DNA from: Dasypus novemcinctus
Lineage: Eukaryota > Chordata > Mammalia > Cingulata > Dasypodidae
Direction of reading: 5' to 3'
Length of the DNA: 64,000 nt
Assembly: GCF_030445035.2 (NCBI RefSeq)
Contig: NC_080677.1
Span: 153,823,169-153,887,168, forward strand
The notes beneath the pieces were generated by a model that made no database searches, was not told where the DNA came from, and was given only the letters and a program-made list of their open reading frames with translations. Each line of letters opens with the position of its first letter. The stretch's first letter is position 1. Shown piece after piece: positions 35,141 through 47,632 of this stretch. The translations under genes were made by a program, and so were the position numbers.

Positions 35141-36171
35141 AATAAACTAATGAGGCAGGTTAGTTTAGGAAAAGAGGAGATGAGCCCAAGACCCAGCAGA
35201 AAACATGGCAATAAAACACATGCCTGTGGAACCCTGCCTGGAAACCCCCTGAAGGAAAGACCAATACCAAGAATAAAGCTTGGAAAGATCCTTCAAGACC
35301 CTTCCACGAGATTCCACCTGGAATGAGTTTGGAGCTAGGTCTCATCTGGGGTCAAAGGGAAGCCCTGGATATCTTCAAGGGTTTCACCATTGGCCCCCTG
35401 GGAACTAACAGGTGGGGCCTCTTCCCCAACATTCTGAAGGGGAAGAGTAAATAATAGCTTAACAAAGGTAGCCTCACAAGCCCAAAATGCTCTCTGCCTA
35501 GAGGAGCCCGCATCTACAGGTCTAGGTGCATAATCCTGTTCTCGTCCCCCCTTTCTCAAAAAACGACTGGTGTAACTAAACTGGCATGTTCTTAAATTCT
35601 TTTATGTAACATAGCCAAGAACCTAGAGGAATTCATCGTCCCCAACTTCACTAATATATGACATATATTCTATGTATAAAGTTTTCTGACAATACAATGT
35701 AAATTTATGTAAAATTATTACATAATAATTTCCAAAAGGTTAAGAAATAAGCACCAAAGAGGAGATCTTTATCAACTTGAAGCATCTTTGTAGAGTCATA
35801 TTTGCAAGCTGGTTTGGGCAATGCCATTGCAAAGGAGAAAGGTCATCAAAATGAAGTGGAACCAGTTTGACAGAGAGCATGCAATCTTGTTTCAATAGAT
35901 TGACCAATACGAGAAGAAATAAGTTTGTTAAGTGCTAAGGAGGAGGGCTTCATAATTTTTTCGATATAAATGAGAAGCACATCATAGAATGAAATACACC
36001 CTTCTTTTCAGTTAATCATTTAAGTGAAAGTGTGTGGAAGTCTCTGCAGAAATAACGTGATTTGCAATGAGAACATTTAATATCAACACAGCAGAGAGTC
36101 TTATTTATCAAAGCCTGGGGAAATAGGCAGCAAATTGATTTATTTGTATGAAACTATAGAAAATTATATTA
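35141..36171. other. no recognised feature
   Basis: Includes a moderately GC-rich stretch at 35160-35560 without a frame or motif I recognise. The rest is AT-rich. Confidence 0.5.
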
Positions 36172-36178
36172 GCAGATA

Positions 36179-36790
36179 TGGTAGTTTGAGATTACTTATG
36201 AGTTCCGAAAAGAGAGAAAATGTTTGTAAACTGGTCTGTTCCTCTGGGTGTGATACCTTTGATTGTATTAGATTCAGTGGAGATGCTTTCGATTCAATTA
36301 TGTTAAGATTAGGGCTTTGATTCGACCATGTCCTTAGGGCAACTCAGTTTGAGTCTTAACCCCCTTTGTGGGCTATTTAAATGGATGCTCAATCAAGGAG
36401 ACACACAGAAGTAAATACACAGGAGAACACAGAAAAAGGCAGAGCAGAGAACTTAGTTTTGATGCTGGAGCCCCAGGGAGACATGAGCCATTCGCCCGAT
36501 AGTTTGCATGTGAAGAGAACAGAGCAGCTGAGCCCTTTGTTAGCCTACAGCTGAGATAGGAAGAAGCTGGGTCCATGGAGCCTTAATAGGAAAGAGGAAC
36601 GCTGAACCCTCACAGAGATGTCCACCATCTTGCTTCAACACATGGCCACAGACTTTGTGAGAAAAGTAACTTTGGGACGGACTCGTTAGGGCCTTGTAAC
36701 TGTAAACTTCTACTCCAAATAAATACTCTTTATAAAAGCCAACAGATTTCTGGTAATTTGCATCAGCATCCATTTTGGCTGACTAATACT
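36179..36790 (+). mobile_element. LTR-like element (family A, copy 3)
   Basis: Starts TGGTAGTTTGAGATT and ends near GGCTGACTAATACT. The 7-base repeat GCAGATA flanks it (36172-36178, 36791-36797). It has a TATA-like GGCTATTTAAATGG at about 36372 and AATAAATACTCTTTATAAAA near its 3' end. Same family as 7447-8516 (inverted) and 12240-12780. No coding sequence. Confidence 0.65.
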
Positions 36791-36797
36791 GCAGATA

Positions 36798-37980
36798 TTT
36801 TCAAAATGGTTAAGAATTCAAAAACAATTTTAAGTGGTGCTAGGGAAGCTACACACTCAGATGGAGAACAGGGGCAAAATTTTCCTGCCAAATCAAGGGA
36901 GAAGGAGTTTTCTTTTTCCCCCAATTTCTTTAACTATTATATAATTTCTGCTTTAGTTCACACTTTTCCCAACTTAAAAGGATTTTTCATATATTTAGAG
37001 ATGCAAAATCTCTCTCTCTACATACACACATCCATATACATACACACACACATACAATGATAGGGTAGTTAATCAAACAGAAAAAAAACAAGAATTTTCT
37101 GGTGGTTTTCAAAGTAGCCATGTTATTTACCTATTTTTATTCCTCTTGTTAAAATAAGTCTTCTGTACTTAGCACACTGTGGATATTCAATTAATGTTTT
37201 AGACTATTTAGATAGCTCATTCTGATTTCACATATCTTTCAGAATATGTAAAGTATAGGAGCGTTACCACAATTCTAGATTTGAATTAGTAGTCCCGACA
37301 ATGCTTGATTCAGTAAAGATGAAATACAGTAAAGATGAAAAAATATTGAATTTTAGTCATGACTTTCCATCTCTTTTTTCCCTAACCTTCAAACAAAACC
37401 AATAAGGCAGGAAAAAGAACTATTCAAAGTTTTACTTTCTTACTGATCTTGCACGCCCATAAATGAAAGTGAATATATTGTGAATTGTTTAGAAGACATA
37501 AAGAGAAATCCAAGGCCCCCATCATGTACCAAGTGAAAATCTGTCTCAGAATCAATGAAAATATATTTTACAGGAATACTCAATGAAGCCAACACCTAGC
37601 TCTTGTGGGAATATTCACAAATGACTTAGTGGCTGCGCTTTATATCTCTTATAATCATGCCTCCAGCAATGCCGAGCGACAGATTTGGTATTTTCCTGAC
37701 TCACAAGGAGAGGAGCGTGCCGTCTGCTGAATCACCCTCCTCGCTTCCTGGGGCGCTGGGGTGTTCCAAGACACTAATGGAAGATTAAATAATGGTTACC
37801 ATGACAGCTACGTAAATGCTGCCATGAAGATATCAACAGATGTATTCCAGTGCTCCCTGGGAGTTGAATTCTTTTTCCTTCAAAAGCCTCAATCATTTTA
37901 ATAATTGAAGTTCTTCAATGACTATGCAAAGCTGATCTAAAAAAAAATGGTAAAATCTTTTTTAAAAACAAAACAAACTA
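36798..37980. other. intergenic, no gene; possible conserved non-coding stretch
   Basis: A (CA)n-like patch lies at 37018-37055. At 37630-37930 there is non-repetitive, mixed-composition DNA without recognisable repeats. It is a candidate conserved element, but only comparison with other mammals could tell. Confidence 0.4.
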
Positions 37981-38310
37981 GGGAAGTGGCTGTGGCTCAA
38001 CCCACTGGGCTCCCGTCTACCATATGGGAGGCCCTGGGTTCACGTCCCCGGGCCTCCTTGTGAAGGCAGGCTGGCCTGCATACTGCGGAGTGCAGCTGGC
38101 CCCAAGCACCACTGAGAGCCGACTCAGCAAAGGTGATGCAACAAAAAGGGAGACAAGCAAAAACGCAGAGGAACAAGAAGCAAATGGATACAGAGTGCAA
38201 ACAGGAAGCAAGCCGCAAGGGGGGAGGAGGGGAATAAATAAATAAATAAAAATAAATATACAGATGCAGAAGAACGCACAGCAAATGGACATAGAACGCA
38301 GAGAGCAAGC
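37981..38310 (+). mobile_element. tRNA-derived SINE (outer, rearranged)
   Basis: Head GGGAAGTGGCTGTGGCTCAA with A and B boxes, a shortened body, and an (AATA)n tail at 38230-38256. A second partial body without a head runs 38258-38327. It is split by the inner SINE and resumes for a few bases after 38742. Confidence 0.85.
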
Positions 38311-38326
38311 AAAAAGCTGCAAGGGG

Positions 38327-38726
38327 TGGGAAACGGACTTTGGCCCAGTGGTTAGGGCGTCCGTCTACCATATGGGAGGTCCACGGTTCAAACCCCGGGC
38401 CTCCTTGATCCGTGTGGAGCTGGCCATGCGCAGCGCTGATGCGCGCAAGGAGTGCCGTGCCGCGCAAGGAGTGCCGTGCCACGCAAGGGTGTACCCCGCG
38501 TGGGGGAGCCCCACGCGCAAGGAGTGCGCCCGTGAGGAAAGCCGCCCAGCGTGAAAAGAAAGAGCAGCCTGCCCAGGAATGGCGCCGCCCACACTTCCTG
38601 TGCCGCTGACGACAACAGAAGCGGACAAAGAAACAAGACGCAGCAGCAAATAGACACCAAGAACAGACAACCGGGGGTGGGGGGGGGGGAAATTAAATAA
38701 ATAAATAAATAAATCTTTAAAAAAAA
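38327..38726 (+). mobile_element. tRNA-derived SINE (inner, nested)
   Basis: The exact 16-base flanking repeat AAAAAGCTGCAAGGGG is at 38311-38326 and 38727-38742. Head GGCCCAGTGGTTAGGGCGTC with B box GGTTCAAACCC. The GCAAGGAGTGCCGTGCC unit is duplicated in tandem at about 38446-38480. Confidence 0.92.
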
Positions 38727-38742
38727 AAAAAGCTGCAAGGGG

Positions 38743-39422
38743 GAGATAACAAACTGGATAGATTGTCATAAAATACAACTTATCTCTACTTAAGGTGTGT
38801 TCCTTCTAAGGAGTGATGTTACTTATTAGATTTTTAGATATTAGAATGAATATTATCAAGGTGACAACATTTTTAACAATTTTTTTTTTAAGTTACGGAG
38901 ATTCAAGTTTGAGAAAATCAATCTGAATACCTCAGGCATTAGCCTGTATCTTGTGGCCAAGGCGCTGGCTCTAGGTGTGCTGGTGTTTATGTGTGCTATT
39001 GCAGGTGAGAAATTCTGTCCTTTAGCCTAACCCCCTTCCAGTTACTAGACCATTGGTGAGAGCAGAGAAATGGCAGTTAAGGTTTTGAGCAAATCTGTAT
39101 TTTTAGAACGACTTAAAAATCTCACTTTGGGGAGGTTTACAATACCTTTTAGGGGGATTATAGTAAAGCCTCAGCTATGGAGGAGCATTTGGCACTACCA
39201 AAATGAGCATCACAGAAAGTTCAATGACCTCAAAGGCTACTGAAACGCCTTCGCTAAATGTTTTCACGTATGATGTGCGAGTCTTGAGTCTCTGTTGCTG
39301 ATTTTTAAAGTGTTTTCCTCCTTTCCTTTCACTTGCCCTCAGGAAGTTGGCTATGACTTTTCTGTTGAGGTGTTCCTTGGGATCCTTGTAATTTCAGTTA
39401 CACAAACATGTGCCAAGGACCT
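38743..39422. other. no recognised feature
   Basis: No gene or named repeat identified. Confidence 0.5.
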
Positions 39423-39434
39423 GTCATAGTTTCT

Positions 39435-39575
39435 TTTTTTTTTAACTTTTTATTTTTATTTTATTTTTAAATTATCCCTTTTTAAAGTTAATAGATCACA
39501 CAAAATGTTACATTAAAAAACATAAGAGGTTCCCATATACCCCACTCCCCATCCCCTTCAATATTTTAAATTGTA
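39435..39575 (-). mobile_element. 5'-truncated L1 3' end (141 bp)
   Basis: Flanking repeat GTCATAGTTTCT is at 39423-39434 and 39576-39587. The sequence shares TTACATTAAAAA.ATA and AGAGGTTCCCATAT wording with the copies at 53028 and 59992. Confidence 0.8.
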
Positions 39576-39587
39576 GTCATAGTTTCT

Positions 39588-40228
39588 AAACTGTTCTGGG
39601 TTAGGAAACGGTTAACCAAGCAGAGGAATTTAATGATGGGACTTTTCACAGAGGCGTGGGCAGGGTAAAAGGATTCCAAAGAGGGGCCAGCACAGTGGGA
39701 AACCCTTCCCATCCCCAGGGCTCTGGGTGTTACAGAGCCTGGTGAGGGCTCCTGGCAGGAACTGCACTGGGGTGCCAGGTGAGAGTGAGGGGAATCACTA
39801 CCTCCCTCCCCCAATCCCTTCTCTTCTTCAACCTCCTATCTCCTGCCAGTGCTTCTCACTCAGAAGCCACAGGGCAAGGGGGCCTGGCTCATGCACTTCC
39901 TAGGGTGAGCCTCCAGAGCTTAGAGCGGGCAGAGAAGGATGGAGGACGGGTCAGGGGTGGCAGCGGGCGTATGGAGAATAACCAGCCTATTGAACTCAGC
40001 GGAATTGTGGTTCAAGGCAAAGTCGACGGATTTGCAACCCCGCTCCACCCACCCTTCTGTTTTTCCCTAATTTCTTGGTCTCAGCTATTTTGATAGTTTA
40101 TATGGCCGGATATCTGACTTGTAGTTGATTTGACTTGTAATTTTGTATCAATCACTTTTTGATTGATACTGGGAAATAAGATTATACTTTATGTAGCACC
40201 ACACAGGTTTAAACTTGTGCATTTTAAC
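39588..40228. other. no recognised feature
   Basis: The stretch 39640-40090 is GC-richer than its neighbours and holds frames of 82 (minus) and 104 (plus) codons. Neither shows a recognisable domain. Confidence 0.45.
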
Positions 40229-40241
40229 ATTCCAATATTTT

Positions 40242-40612
40242 GGGGAAACGGACTTGACCCAGTGGTTAGGGTGTCCGTCTACCACATGGGAGGTCCGCAG
40301 TTCAAGCCCCGGGCCTCCTTGACCCGTGTGGAGCTGGCCCATGCGCAGTGCTGATGCGCTCAAGGAGTGCCCTGCCACGCAGGGGTGTCCCCCGCGTAGG
40401 GGAGCCCCATGCGCAAGGAGTGTGCCCCATAAGGAGAGCCACCCAGTGCGAAAGAAAGTGCAGCCTGCCCAGGAATGGCGCCGCCCACACTTCCCGTGCC
40501 CCTGACGACAACAGGAGCGGACAAAGAAACAAGACCAGCAAATAGACAAAGAGAACAGACAACCGGGGAGGAGGGGGAATTAATTAAATAAATAAATCTT
40601 TAAAAAAAAAAA
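40242..40612 (+). mobile_element. tRNA-derived SINE (long form)
   Basis: Head GGGGAAACGGACTTGACCCA. The exact 13-base flanking repeat ATTCCAATATTTT is at 40229-40241 and 40613-40625. Confidence 0.92.
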
Positions 40613-40625
40613 ATTCCAATATTTT

Positions 40626-41699
40626 TAACCTCATTACTATTATTATAGTTTAGATTTTATATATAATTGCTTTTCTGACCAAAAAAAAAAAAAAATGTTT
40701 CTTCCTAAATATGGACTAGAGAAAATTCTCCAGCATTGCTGTTTACACCAATTATAAGGGTGAATTGGCTGCACACACACTGCAGGCAGTCCAACTTTCA
40801 AGTGCTCAGTTAAAAGTGGCCCAGGATTCTGCTACTGTGGAGAAATGATCCAGCATCATCAGGAAATGCCTTCACCACAGCTGTGCCTTCACCACAACTG
40901 GCTCCATCCTGCATATGCGTATTTTAAAGATCACACAAAGTTGTTTCTATTTGCGCTTAGGGCTGCTAAATTTTGTTTAAAAGAGTTGTTTGGTATCCTA
41001 TTCATATGGTCTTGCCTTGCATAGCGACTGACTTCCAATTGCTAACACCTGCATTTCTTTGTTGCTGGGCTTTTTATTGTGCTTGCCTTGTCCCTGGGGG
41101 CTGGCCTTGAGCAATGGCTGATGGGAATGGGAGTATAAATGCTCATGCCTCCAGTGGAATATCTCCAAGGTCTGTGCTTTACATTGCCCCCAGAATTTGC
41201 CTAGTGGGATTAAGTTCCAGTTGCCCACAACTGACTTGATTACACAAATTTTCCTTCTCTCTCTCACTTTTTCACTCTCACTAGTGGGGCTTTTTCACCT
41301 CCAAAAGAATGCACTCTAATCCTTGCCTCTGGGTTGGCTTCTGGAGGAACCCAAAGTACAAAAGAGGTCTATTTTCATCTCCTACCTGCATAAACCTGTA
41401 AAGGACAAACTTCGCTACCCTATAACAAATTACTCTTACTAAAACATGGAAAAAACTCCCACAGATCGTCAACATTACCGTTTGCCAACTACCTACCATG
41501 TGCCAAGTTCTATTTTATCTCCTTTAATCCTCCCAACCACCTGACCTAACAATCATTTGGATTTTCATAAAATGACTTACTCGGATGTTTTATCAATTGC
41601 ACCAATATACATAAATTTATATAAAGTTTTCTCTACAAATGTACTTATTGCCAGATTCTTGGCATTTCTTGATTTTGTTGTAAAGCCCTGAACTTATTT
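40626..41699. other. mostly unrecognised intergenic DNA
   Basis: A weak MIR-like piece (CTACCATGTGCCAAGTTCTA..TTTAATCCTCCCAACCACC) is at 41490-41550. No gene was seen. Confidence 0.45.
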
Positions 41700-42129
41700 A
41701 TAAAAGGGTTTTTTGAGGTATAATTTATAGCTACTCCATTTGTGAAAGTACAATTTGATGAGTTTAGTAAATTTATACATGTGCAACTACAACCACAGTG
41801 CATTTTAGAACATTTCCATCACCCAAAAAAGTTCTTGTGCCAGTTTACAGTTAATGTTTTTGCTCTCAAACTAAGCCCTAGGCAAACACTGACCTGCTTT
41901 CCATCTCTTTAAGCTTGCCTTTGATGGACATTTATTATAAAATGAGGCCTCTTGTGGGTGGCTTCTTTCAATTTGCACAATGTTTTTGAGGTTCATACAC
42001 ATTATACCATGTATCATTAATTCGTTCCTTTTAATTGCTGAATAGCATTCCTTTGTATATTACACCATGTTTTGTTTATCCATTCACCAGTTGATGGACA
42101 TTTGGATTGTTTCCAGTTTTAGGCTATTT

Positions 42130-42219
42130 TACTTATTTTTAGGAGTTTCTGGGGACTGAACCCAGGACCTTATACATGGGAAGCAGGCACTCGGCCAGTG
42201 AGCAACATCCACTCCCCCT
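42130..42219 (-). mobile_element. short tRNA-derived SINE
   Basis: tRNA-like head on the minus strand (B box GGTTCAGTCCC complement at 42155-42165, head ending GGGGAGTGGATGTTGC at 42219). Confidence 0.75.
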
Positions 42220-42349
42220 GGACTGTTATTGAGCACATATCTTGGTGGTGCTTGGGTAAATTCCTAGGAGTGGAATTGCTGGATGATATAGAAATTATGT
42301 TCAACTTTTGAAACTGCAAAATTGTTTCCAGAGTGGTTGTATTATTTAA

Positions 42350-42780
42350 AAAAAAAAAGATTTATTTATTTATTTATTTCTCTCCCCTTCCCCTCCTCCA
42401 CCCCGGTTGCCTGTTCTCTGTGTCTGTTTGCTGCATCGTTGTCTTTGTTCACTTCCGTTGTTGTCAGTGGCACGGGAATCTGTGTCTCTTTTTGTTGAGT
42501 CATCTTGTTGTGTCAGCTCTCCGTGTGGGCGGTGCCATTCCTGGGCAGGCTGCACTTTCTTTCATGCTGGGCGGCTCTTGGGTGGCTCTCCTTACGGGGC
42601 GCACTCCTTGTGCGTGGGGCTCCCCTATGTGGGGGACACCCCTGCGTGGCACGGCACTCCTTGCGCGCATCAGCACTGCGCATGGGCCAGCTCCACACGG
42701 GTCAAGGAGGCCTGGGGTTTGAACTGCGGACCTCCCATGTGGTAGACGGACGCCCTAACCACTGGGCCAAGTCCGCCGCC
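42350..42780 (-). mobile_element. tRNA-derived SINE inside L1
   Basis: Flanks TGGTTGTATTATTTAA (42334-42349) and TGGTTGTATCATTTAA (42781-42796) differ at one base. A small internal duplication (GGCGGCTCTTGGGTGGCTC) is at 42569-42587. Confidence 0.92.
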
Positions 42781-43159
42781 TGGTTGTATCATTTAACATT
42801 TATTCTGCCAGCAATACATGAGGGCTCCAGTTTCTCTACATCCTCACCATCACTTGGTATTTTTAGTCTTTTTATTATTATTATAACCATTCTAGAGTAG
42901 TGGTATGTCACTGAGGTTTTAATGTGCATTTCGCTAATGACTAATGATGTTGAACATCTTTTCATATTTGTATTAGCCATCTGTATATTCTTGGTGAAAC
43001 GTCTATTCAAGATTTTATCCATGATTTAATTGGGTTGACTTCTTACTATTGACTTTTAAAGAGTTCTTTACATAGTCTAAATACAAGATATAATATATGA
43101 TTTGCAAATATTTTTTCCTAGTCTGTGGCTTATATTTTCAGTTCCTTTTCTGCTATCTT

Positions 43160-43243
43160 TTTTTTTAGGAGACACTGGGAACCAAACTCAGGAACTCCTG
43201 TATGGGAAGCAGGTACTCAACAACTTAAGCCACATCCGCTCCC
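43160..43243 (-). mobile_element. short tRNA-derived SINE
   Basis: The complement of a tRNA-like head: GGGAACCAAACTCAGGAACT, then GCCACATCCGCTCCC at its right end. Confidence 0.7.
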
Positions 43244-43576
43244 TCTACTCTTTTGAGGCACAAAAGTTTTAAATTTTGATTAAGTCCAATTTATCAAGTC
43301 TTTTCTTTAATGAAATTTGCTTTTGATGTTATATCTAAGAACTCCATGTTCAACTCAGGTCACAGAGATTTTCTCTTATGTTTTATTTTAAAATTGTTAG
43401 AGTTGTAGCTTTTATATTTCTGACGATAGTCCATTTTGAGTAAATTTTTGTATTTAGTATAAGGTAAGATCTAAGTCTTTTCCTGTTTTTTTTTTTTCTT
43501 TCCATGTAGCTATTCAATTATCCCATGATCATTTGCTGAACAACGTACTATCCTTTCCTTATAGAATTGTGGGGAC

Positions 43577-43640
43577 TTATTTCTGGAATCTAAATTCTAA
43601 TCCAAAATTTAAGGATTTATTTCTGGAATCTAAATTCTAA
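43577..43640. repeat. 24-bp direct repeat, 40-bp spacing
   Basis: 43577-43600 and 43617-43640 are identical. This is a local duplication within the L1 fossil. Confidence 0.85.
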
Positions 43641-44370
43641 CCCATTGATTTATATGCCTATCTTGGTGCTAGCCCTACCACCTTGATTATTGTGGCTTTA
43701 TAGTAAGTTTTGAAACTGGGTCATGTAAGTCCTCCAAATTGTTTTGGCTATACAGGTCCTTTATATTTCTATTTAAATTTTAGGATCAGTTTTTCAATTT
43801 CTATGATAAAGTCTGCTGGGATGTTGATAGCAGGTATATGAAATTACAGATGTAATGACAACCTTGAATATTCTCATCGGGGCATGTAATATCTCTCCGT
43901 TTATTCAGATTTTTTAGGTTTCCATGTACAAGTCGTGCATTTCTTTTGTTAAATTTATTCCTAAGTACTTTTTCTTTTTGTCTGCTATTGTGAATGCAGT
44001 TGTTTTATTTATTTCACTTTTGAATTATTCATCGCTAATATACAGAAAAACAATTGATTTGTGTATATTGGTCTTATATCCTGTGAACCTGCTAAACTCA
44101 TTTTGTAGATCTAGTAGTTTCTTTGTGGATTCTTTGGGATTTTTAAAATATAGGATCATTTTATCTGTGAATAAAGATAGTTTTACTTTTTTCCAATCTG
44201 CATGCATTTAATTTCTTTTTTCTTTTTTGTCTTAATGCACTAGCTACAACTTTCAGCATAATGTTGAGTAGAAGTGGATAAAGCAGGCATCCTTGTCTTG
44301 TTCTCAATATTAAGGAAGGACTTTTATCTTTAATTGAGAAATATTATTTCTATATTAGTTGTGTTGTTTC

Positions 44371-45460
44371 ACATGGGAAATTACTGCTGCCTAACTGTGA
44401 CAAATCTAACAATGATTTTCATGTTTAATGCTATTTAAATAGCCTTAAATGATGAGTTATTATTGGTAATTTTAGGGTTATTTCCTTAGTGCCTATATCT
44501 AAGTCTGAATTATAGGTAAAACTATGATATGAGTGCATATTTAATTTAAAGGATATAAACAGAACAAATTTTCAATTAAAATGTCTGAATTATAGCTGAT
44601 TACTTAGTTGAAATTTGAAGGCGAATTACTACTTTTCTTGCATTACCCAGGCTACATAGTTTTGGCACAAAACTCTAAATTGCAATTTGTCTATCTGAAT
44701 TTTAGCTCTAACTATTTATGTCTGTACCTGTCTCTAATAGAGTTAAGTTATAAAACCAATCATGTGAGTTTATATAGTGAAAATAGTGAGATTTCACAAA
44801 AATATTAATAAAGTTGTTAAGATCCTTAAAGAGATAGTATTATGTAAATTTGATTGCTATTGTAGTCTAGGATTATAATTCTCTTTGAGATTTCTGGACA
44901 TTAAACCCACAAGTAAATATAATCAAATATCAAAACATATCAGGCAAAATCATGCACAGGGTGTTTGTGTGTTCTGTGGAGACAGGAGGCAGTTGCCATT
45001 ACAAAGTAGGTGAGTGAACATATGCACATAGAAACACGTGGCCCTAAGGTTTTTTCCCAAATATATTTTTCTAGACTTTTATTAGGAAACAACCAAAGGG
45101 TCCTCACGTTCTAATTTTATTGTTTAAAAAGGAGGATCCAAATCATTAAAACTTGCTTATATTAGGTTCCTCCTTGGAAAAATAATTAAGTGCTTATGAA
45201 AAAGTTACATATATTTGATAAGCTGTATACTAAGTCTCAAACTAAATGTAGTACTTGGATCTTTAATTATTATAGTAAGGAACAGACATTGTTCAATTGG
45301 AACTTAATAACTGTCTTTTTAAAAAGTTTACCGAATATATGTACTGGTTTACCTGATAAATGTGCCTGTTGATTCTAATCAGGCAAACCTTTATAAAATA
45401 AATAAAAACGGAATGTTTTAATAACAACATAAAGATGCCAGAAACTTTTACATTAAAAAT
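44371..45460. other. no recognised feature
   Basis: AT-rich intergenic sequence. No gene and no repeat I can name. Confidence 0.5.
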
Positions 45461-45467
45461 GATTTAA

Positions 45468-45558
45468 GGGGAGTGGATATACCTCAGATTGTTGAGTGCC
45501 TGTTTCCCATGTATGAAGTCCTGGGTTCGATGCCTGGTACCTCCTTTAAAAAAAAAAA
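45468..45558 (+). mobile_element. short tRNA-derived SINE
   Basis: Head GGGGAGTGGATATACCTCAG, B box GGTTCGATGCC, A-tail at 45547-45558. Short flanking repeat GATTTAA at 45461-45467 and 45559-45565. Confidence 0.8.
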
Positions 45559-45599
45559 GATTTAAATTAGAGCATTTATTTATTTTTAAGAAGTTAAAA

Positions 45600-46320
45600 T
45601 TATTTTTAATAGAGAAATCATTCTCATGGTTTGAATATCAAAACTTTAAATATGAATACAGTGAAAGATCTACCTCCTATACGGTCCATCCACTGACTTC
45701 TCATCCCCCACAGTTAGCCTAGTTAATGGATAGACAAGCCAATATATTATTGGCTTGTTTTTTTTCAGTTAACAACAACAACAACAACAAGAAAAATCTT
45801 GAAGCTCTTAATATTAAGGCATAAACTTTTTCATTTTTAAAAACCAGTTGCACAGTGTTCAAATGTATGAATATATCATAATTTGACCAGTCTCCTGTTG
45901 ATGGAGATTTAGTTTGCTCCCAATCTTTTATTATCAATAATACTGTAAGAAATACCTTATTTCTTATGTTTGGAAATATACCTGTAGGATATATTTGTAG
46001 GATACAGGCAATACTGCTTCCTGTTTCCATGATTTACACAAATGCCCTGCAAATGATTTTGGCTGATATGTTTCAATATTTGATTACATTTATTTGTGGG
46101 CTTACTTTCCAGAAATCTCAAAGGGAATTTTAATCATGAACCTAACTACAATAGCCATCAAATTTATCTTGCATGTAAATCCCTAGAAGTGAAATTGGAG
46201 ATTCAGAGTATATATGCGTTTGTAGTTTTGATATGCTGCCAAATTCCTCTTTTCCCACAGCCTAGCCAAATCAGTGATGCCAGATATAATTTTATGCTTT
46301 TTAATTTAGAAATATGCAAT
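45600..46320 (-). mobile_element. very old L1-like fragment
   Basis: Antisense L1 wording, decayed: CCAGTCTCCTGTTGATGGAG (45889), TTAGTTTGCTCCCAATCTTT (45910). (AAC)n at 45774-45790. Confidence 0.5.
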
Positions 46321-46329
46321 GAAAAGTAG

Positions 46330-47632
46330 GTTACCTAATAAAGAATTAGAAAGTAGGGCAAGTTTATTCCACAATCTACAGAGTATGTTTTCAGTAAAAA
46401 ATACATTCAACAGGAATTTTTTTGTGCATCCACCACATTTCGAGAGTTTCTAGGCAATTGGGATATATACATAAATAAATCAGACCCAAATCTCTGCCTT
46501 TGTGGAGCTTACATTCTAGTTCTACATTTTGGAACTCTATGTTACTTCTTAAGATGCCAGTTAAATGTCAACATCCTGAAAATGATCTGTTGAGATCCTG
46601 AGTACAAGCGCCAGACATATGCTACAAGTATTATTTAAAAACTAACTAGAGGCAATGTTGCATATGATTTCATTGCTCTCCATCAGGTCCTTTCAAAAAC
46701 AACCCACTTGCCAAAGAGCTCTTTTATCTGATTCAATCTGCTGTTGGTAGTGATCAGCATACTGTGGGTATTGTGGCATCATCTGAGATTATGTTGTGAA
46801 AAGGGAACTGTTTGGTTTTGTCTCCAGCTGAAACCAAGGGTGCCCAACTCAGCTTTGGGGCACCAGGGAGATAAGGTTATCAGCACATTCCCATCAGGGC
46901 ACAGTTTCCTTTTTGCAGTCTGTCCTTGTTTTGGTTCTAAAAAGAGATCACAAGGGGAGTCTATGGAAAATAGCTTCAGAAGCATAAAACGGCAATATTC
47001 TGTATGCTGAACAATGGCCTGGAAAAGGGACCATATTAGAAACTGAGGGAGACAGAAAAGATGATGCCAAGGAAAAGAAGGTAGCAAGGGCAATGACGTC
47101 GTGTCGTCTCATACTTATTAATATTATGCTTATAAGGAGGTGGTAAAGTACAGCTGTTAAATTCTTGCCACTATCTCAGTGAGTTCTTTGAGTCTTTTAA
47201 AGAAAAAAGGGGAGCTCAGCTTGCTATAATACAGAAACCAGACACTGTGGCATCTTGAAATACGAGGTGACGCACAGAAGAGGAGCCAATTTCAGAGAGT
47301 GACTTTTGAATCATACCCTGGTTTCTTTTCCTCCTTCTTCTAGCCTGTACTATTAAAATTTCATGATCTTTCCGTGCGTGTCCCATAACAGCCACAATCA
47401 ACCAACAATTGGTTAATGAATGAAGGAGTGGTATCTGAAGTCCTAACACTTGTTATTCTTCTCAAAGTCACTGAATTCTAGGGCTAGAATTCAGCCAATG
47501 CTCTTATTCGATAGCTGAGGTCAAGCTGGTGAAGTGGCAATTTACAGCAGGAGCCAGGTTTCTTTTCCGAGTCTCACTCCAGCAGGGCTCTTTTCGCCAC
47601 AGGACTGTCATCAAAACCCTTTAACGCCCATG
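46330..47632. other. upstream flank of the promoter, no gene
   Basis: A short L2-like piece (GTGGAGCTTACATTCTAGTT) is at 46502-46522. The rest is unassigned. Enhancer content cannot be judged from sequence alone. Confidence 0.45.

Larger units (their letters stand above)
41700..44370 (-). mobile_element. fossil L1, 3' end to RT
   Basis: Antisense L1 throughout: GAGGTATAATTTATAGCTAC (41715), TAGGAGTGGAATTGCTGGAT (42268), TAATGACTAATGATGTTGAA (42935). The RT region at 44025-44207 has the active-site motif decayed to FTDKMILY. Interrupted by SINEs at 42130-42219, 42350-42780 and 43160-43243. Confidence 0.8.

Noticed and set aside
38365-38778. Repeated frames of 80-160 codons with 'GTPCAWGSPTRGTPLRG' type peptides at some 15 places
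   Set aside because: All map onto SINE bodies. The similarity between them is that of the repeat, not of a protein family.
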